A DNA stretch of 64,000 nucleotides from Candidatus Saccharimonadota bacterium (GTDB lineage: Bacteria > Patescibacteriota > Saccharimonadia > Saccharimonadales > UBA4665). The translations under genes were made by a program, and so were the position numbers. Within the stretch, counting starts at the first letter, position 1, and each line of letters begins with the position of its first letter. The DNA lies in contig JARIHI010000005.1 of assembly GCA_029288365.1 (NCBI GenBank), positions 62,001 through 126,000 of the forward strand, given 5' to 3'. Shown here piece by piece: positions 60,547 through 64,000 of the stretch. The notes under the pieces were generated by a model. It was not told where the DNA came from, did no database searches, and saw nothing but the letters and a program-made list of their open reading frames with translations.

Positions 60547-61636
60547 AGCCTGCTTTCTCGAGGGCGTCTACTATGATAGCTGAGGGCGAAGCTCCACCGG
60601 ACGCAAAAGCTTTTTGCTGATATTTTGTATAGTTCTTTAGAAAATCTTTGATAACTTTAGGATCAAGTTTGGAGATAACCGCCGTGACGTTGAGCCCCTC
60701 CTGGCGCTCGGTTTCGTTACGAAAAATTAATGTTGGCTTGCCCATGTGATACAACTCTTCTTGATTACCACCGCCATCAGTTATCACAAACTCGCTATGT
60801 TTAACCAGCTTAATAAACTGCAAATACTCTAGCCGTGGTAAAAGCGTAATATTTTTATTTGCTTCCAACTTGTCTAAAAGTTCGGGGAGTTTTTTGAGCT
60901 GTTCTTTGGTAGCTGGATGCTGCACCCAATATACTGGAAATTTCTTAGCGATATCTTCAGTACGATCAATGACTTCGCTGAATCGATCTGTATTAAAAAT
61001 ATTCTCGTAACGGTGCAGGCTGGCTACTACGTACTTTTCTTTTGGTAGGTCGATATCTGCTTTCTCGCAGTGTTTCAGGCCAAATCGTAATACATCCATC
61101 TGGGTGTTCTCTACAGTGTTTACTTTCGTGCCTTTATATTTCTTCAGGTTGCCCATAGCCCATTCTCCTGGGCAAGCGTAAATAGTGCTAAGCCGGAAAG
61201 TAATAAGCCGATTTATCTCTTCGGGGAAAGGCTTCATAAGGTTAAAGCTGCGTAAGCCTGATTCTACGTGCATCACTTGGCAGCGATTCAGACGTCCTAG
61301 TAACGCCCCCCACCAGGTGGTAAGCGTATCGCCATGAGTAAGCACAATGTGTTGTTTGCCGGTATAACCGCCCAGGATTTTTTTGCCTTTGCCAAGTTGC
61401 AGCATACTTTTACCGAACCAATACCAAATTTTTGACATGGTCTTGGCTTCCGTATCCCAATCAAATAAGACATAGTCAGGCTGCTTCAGCTCAAAGACTT
61501 TTAGAGTATTTTCCATGGTGTCTTTATGTTGTGTCGTGTAAATCCAGCGCCATTGTAGCCCACGCTTATCGCATTGGCGCATAATTGGCGCCATTTTAAA
61601 TAACTGTGCTCTCGTACCTATAACAAAATGGATCAT
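60536..61636 (-). CDS. wecB: UDP-N-acetylglucosamine 2-epimerase (non-hydrolysing)-like
   Basis: 366 residues, GT-B-like fold. VIGTRAQLFKMAPIM (5-19), THGDTLTTWWGALLG, HVESGLRSFNLMKPFPEEIN and SLHRYEN carry the catalytic Asp, Glu, Glu and His positions of WecB/MnaA, and ITDGGGNQEELYHMGKPTLI binds UDP-sugar. It converts UDP-GlcNAc to UDP-ManNAc. Its sequence is more diverged than usual (no canonical GTRPEAIKMAP but GTRAQLFKMAP), so a related epimerase activity is possible. It is coupled to the GT2 gene downstream. Confidence 0.82.
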   Translation of the reverse strand: MIHFVIGTRAQLFKMAPIMRQCDKRGLQWRWIYTTQHKDTMENTLKVFELKQPDYVLFDWDTEAKTMSKIWYWFGKSMLQLGKGKKILGGYTGKQHIVLTHGDTLTTWWGALLGRLNRCQVMHVESGLRSFNLMKPFPEEINRLITFRLSTIYACPGEWAMGNLKKYKGTKVNTVENTQMDVLRFGLKHCEKADIDLPKEKYVVASLHRYENIFNTDRFSEVIDRTEDIAKKFPVYWVQHPATKEQLKKLPELLDKLEANKNITLLPRLEYLQFIKLVKHSEFVITDGGGNQEELYHMGKPTLIFRNETERQEGLNVTAVISKLDPKVIKDFLKNYTKYQQKAFASGGASPSAIIVDALEKAGYGK

Positions 61637-61683
61637 GATAAGTTATGTTCTTTCAATTCTACACTAATTTATACATAGCTAGA

Positions 61684-63150
61684 CTACTCATTTTCCTTAA
61701 CAAGTGGTGCCAGTATTTTTTTAGCAGCATTATTCGCCTTAGTAACCGAAGTATTTTGCCAATGATCAGCATCATTGCTGCGTAATATGTAGGTAACCGC
61801 TCCTCCGCCTTGTGAGAACAGCAGAATCATTATTATGAAAGCTGCCAGCTTTATATTTCTATGATTTCGAAGGGCCACTCCAATAGCTACTACGCACATA
61901 ACTGTAAGTATAGGAATTACAGTTAGCAAGTATCTTGGCTGGGTGGCGTAGGGTTGGTGGTATTTTAGATACTCACTATGATTATTAAGAAATAGCAACA
62001 CCACTAAACCAGCCGTCATAGCTGCTAAATAGTACCAGGTGGAATTTTTTTTAATGGAACGCCATGAATATGCAAGCGCCGCTAGGCAAGCAAAGACTGT
62101 GAAAAACAACACGGATGCAAATAGTGGTACATACCCGCCCTTTTGCCGTACGTCTATACTTGAGGAGAATTTAACCATATTACTAAACCATAGCGAAGTG
62201 TAGTCTGGAAGGCTTAGCAGTTCTACCTGATCTCTTACAGCTAGAGCATCTTGGGATCTTTTTGTTACAAAATTTACACTGCACCGTTTTGCCCCCAGCA
62301 TCCGCTCACAGCCGGGTACAAGAGCATGGTAGCGCACTACATTTTGGACGTACACTGTAGCGAAGGCTCCTGTCGCCACGATAAAAACAACCACTATGCC
62401 ACCAATAACATATTTATTTGTTTTACGAATAGACTGATTGAACTGCTGCAAAAATGCCTTGCCATAACGTATCCCCATAAACACACCTAGATAGATGAGG
62501 CTTGCGGCAAATACAGGCAGGAATACAACTTTAACCAGTGATGTTATGCAGCCGAGAACCACTAGCCACACGTAGTTTGTCCAAATTATTTTTTTTGCTG
62601 TGAGTATTCTGGAAAAAAGTAAAAAGAATAGAGCTGTCAGTGGGAACAGCATATTATCGTAATTAACGTGCGCCGCCACAAGCGGAACCATAGGCAAGAG
62701 CACAAAAAATAATAACGCGATATTTATATATATCCCTCGGATACCGATTTCACGAAAAAGCTTCGCAAATAGCCACAACCCCCAAACTACTAAAAGTATA
62801 TTGATTGTTCTCATAAATAGTATCTGAGCAGGGTAGCTATCTGTAAATAATCTGATGAATCGTAGTGGATAGCTCATTACATAGTGATATAGAGTGGCTC
62901 CGCCATGCGAAAGGCTTCCTAAAATATCGTAAGATTGCGGCTGATGCGAAATAAGTGGGGAAAATTGATACGAGAAAATCTTGGTTACTTCCATATGAAA
63001 ATATTCATCGTATATCATGGGATATGCATATGAGTATGCTATCCATAGCGCGTTGCCAATAAAAAAAAGTATAACGAGCCAGAAAAACTTCTTTGAACCA
63101 GCAAAAGTATGTAGCTTTTGATATATATTCTGTGGGTTTTGTTTAGTCAT
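61684..63150 (-). CDS. GT-C fold membrane glycosyltransferase-like protein
   Basis: 488 residues from ATG 63150, about 11-12 membrane helices. The first extracytoplasmic loop has YPMIYDEYFHMEVTK, an acidic pair (DE) like the catalytic site of ArnT/PMT-type GT-C enzymes that use polyprenyl-phosphate sugars. A second large loop (about 300-340) precedes the last helices. It may add sugars outside the cell. TATACT lies 11 bases upstream of ATG 63150 without an RBS. Confidence 0.78.
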   Translation of the reverse strand: MTKQNPQNIYQKLHTFAGSKKFFWLVILFFIGNALWIAYSYAYPMIYDEYFHMEVTKIFSYQFSPLISHQPQSYDILGSLSHGGATLYHYVMSYPLRFIRLFTDSYPAQILFMRTINILLVVWGLWLFAKLFREIGIRGIYINIALLFFVLLPMVPLVAAHVNYDNMLFPLTALFFLLFSRILTAKKIIWTNYVWLVVLGCITSLVKVVFLPVFAASLIYLGVFMGIRYGKAFLQQFNQSIRKTNKYVIGGIVVVFIVATGAFATVYVQNVVRYHALVPGCERMLGAKRCSVNFVTKRSQDALAVRDQVELLSLPDYTSLWFSNMVKFSSSIDVRQKGGYVPLFASVLFFTVFACLAALAYSWRSIKKNSTWYYLAAMTAGLVVLLFLNNHSEYLKYHQPYATQPRYLLTVIPILTVMCVVAIGVALRNHRNIKLAAFIIMILLFSQGGGAVTYILRSNDADHWQNTSVTKANNAAKKILAPLVKENE

Positions 63151-63252
63151 TTGCTTGGTATAGTATAGCACCGGACTTGCATTGCTGTTTAGTAATGTCC
63201 GAGATACATAAGCATAAACTAAATTTGCATAAGCGTGATATAATAAGTATTA

Positions 63253-63813
63253 GTGGTAAATGTTCAAAGAAAAACAAAAAATAAATCATTCAAGCACAAA
63301 AAATTGGCGCTTTTACTAGCGATAGTGCTTCTGAGTGGAGCAGCTTATGCGTTGATTGTACTTAAAAACCACAATACTGCTGTTACAGGTAAAGTTAATT
63401 ATGGCCCACCAACTGCGCAAGAGAAAAAAGCCGGTGACACCGTTAAAGACGATGTTATAGCTCGCCAGAAACAAGAACAAGAAGCTCAGCAGCAATCTGA
63501 AGATAACGCTAGTGCAAATAAAAAAGCTAGTGTTATAATTACTGATGCAAACCAATACGATAATACTGTCGAAGTTCGCGCTTTCATCCCAGATTACTAC
63601 CAGAACGGCACCTGCACTATTACCTTTAAGAAAGACAGCTATACTGTAGCTAAAACAACTCCCGCCTATAAAGACGCTACCACTACCATCTGTACTAACC
63701 CTCTCATTAGTAGGACTGAATTTGCCACCGCAGGTACCTGGCAACTCACGGTTGCTTATACTGCTCAAGGTGCCAGCGGACAATCAGAAGTAAAAAATGT
63801 AATGATTAAGTAG
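63253..63813 (+). CDS. Hypothetical secreted or anchored protein, 186 residues
   Basis: A basic N-terminus (QRKTKNKSFKHKK) and one helix (about 17-36, LALLLAIVLLSGAAYALIVL) form a signal anchor. A low-complexity K/E/Q linker (about 60-95) leads to a small beta domain (about 95-186; VEVRAFIPDYYQNGTCTITF, TWQLTVAYTAQG) with two Cys (GTCTI and TTICTN), probably a disulfide. The domain reads like an Ig-type sandwich. Start is GTG 63253 with TATAAT (63239-63244) eight bases upstream. Five bases separate it from the next secreted protein gene. Confidence 0.7.
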   Translation: MVNVQRKTKNKSFKHKKLALLLAIVLLSGAAYALIVLKNHNTAVTGKVNYGPPTAQEKKAGDTVKDDVIARQKQEQEAQQQSEDNASANKKASVIITDANQYDNTVEVRAFIPDYYQNGTCTITFKKDSYTVAKTTPAYKDATTTICTNPLISRTEFATAGTWQLTVAYTAQGASGQSEVKNVMIK

Positions 63814-63817
63814 GGCC

Positions 63818-64000
63818 ATGCAAATACAATTCTCTCTAACAAAAAGTTCGTTTAAAAAAACTCTCCTATTTGTAAGTGTTCTATTTGCTGTTAGCGGCTT
63901 TATGCTAAGCATTAACCAAGCACAAACAGAGGCACTGAGTGGATCTTCGTTCAAAGCTGGCCGCATTATAGACGACGCAGTTTTTACGAATACCCACTCT
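63818..64000 (+). CDS. Secreted surface protein, 3'-truncated by the window
   Basis: 61 codons are visible from ATG 63818. Residues 1-40 are a signal peptide (KSSFKKTLLFVSVLFAVSGF then AQT), followed by SFKAGRIIDDAVFTNTHS, a motif I associate with the start of large TM7 secreted proteins. It begins five bases after the previous stop and may be co-transcribed with it. The rest lies outside the window. Confidence 0.72.
   Translation, partial: MQIQFSLTKSSFKKTLLFVSVLFAVSGFMLSINQAQTEALSGSSFKAGRIIDDAVFTNTHS

Overview
The window looks like a chromosome segment from a Patescibacteria (CPR) bacterium, most likely Candidatus Saccharibacteria (TM7). That assignment is an inference. It rests on very tight gene packing, TGA used as an ordinary stop, moderate G+C by eye, huge secreted repeat proteins, many small single-pass membrane proteins of no known family, a MurC-type ligase, and a GRIIDDAVF motif just after the signal peptide of the last (truncated) gene. 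There is no rRNA, CRISPR array, transposase or prophage.

Layout. Bases 1-7700: the end of a giant surface protein (a LamG jelly roll interrupted by about 13 propeller-like repeats, then Ig/FN3 modules) followed by a MacB-like ABC exporter. Bases 7700-11900: a stress or signalling block with a hidden 30-residue gene, small membrane proteins (YtxH-, DUF948- and GlsB-like), a 35-residue gene, a Crp/Fnr regulator, and a CHASE histidine kinase with its receiver. Bases 11900-27800: mostly housekeeping genes. These are two permeases, initiator tRNA, FtsB/DivIC, a second CAU tRNA, Dus, an ABC-2 exporter, MurC, Nudix, MazG, TsaC and a cysteine-free MutY homologue, with several unknown anchored proteins between them. 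Bases 27886-32469: pyrimidine synthesis (pyrE, pyrF, pyrC, pyrD) with prs. Bases 32500-40000: MsrA, an archaeal-type AspRS, a CBS protein, a DsbA-like oxidoreductase, NadD, a cobalamin riboswitch in front of an unknown zinc-ribbon protein, and a LexA-like repressor without its protease domain. Bases 40088-63150: a large surface-polysaccharide locus. It has a priming transferase, glycosyltransferases, a Wzy/WaaL-like protein, GtrA, GlmS, phosphomannomutase, mannose-1-phosphate guanylyltransferase, rmlBCDA, WecB- and WecC-like enzymes, an FkbM methyltransferase and a flippase-like protein, with a TrmB-type regulator inside it. The window ends with a small anchored protein and the start of another secreted surface protein.

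Gene expression. Two kinds of gene start can be seen. Genes inside operons, and a few small genes, have clear Shine-Dalgarno sequences. More than twenty genes that begin a transcription unit instead have a TANNNT -10 box only 6-9 bases before ATG or GTG and no Shine-Dalgarno, which implies leaderless mRNAs. Several convergent gene pairs end with interlocked stop codons and no terminator between them.

The observations most worth following up are the cobalamin riboswitch with its unknown target gene, a perfect 22-bp inverted repeat over the promoter of the protease-less LexA-like gene, two tiny genes with their own consensus promoters, the iron-sulfur-less MutY, and the propeller inserted into a LamG domain.
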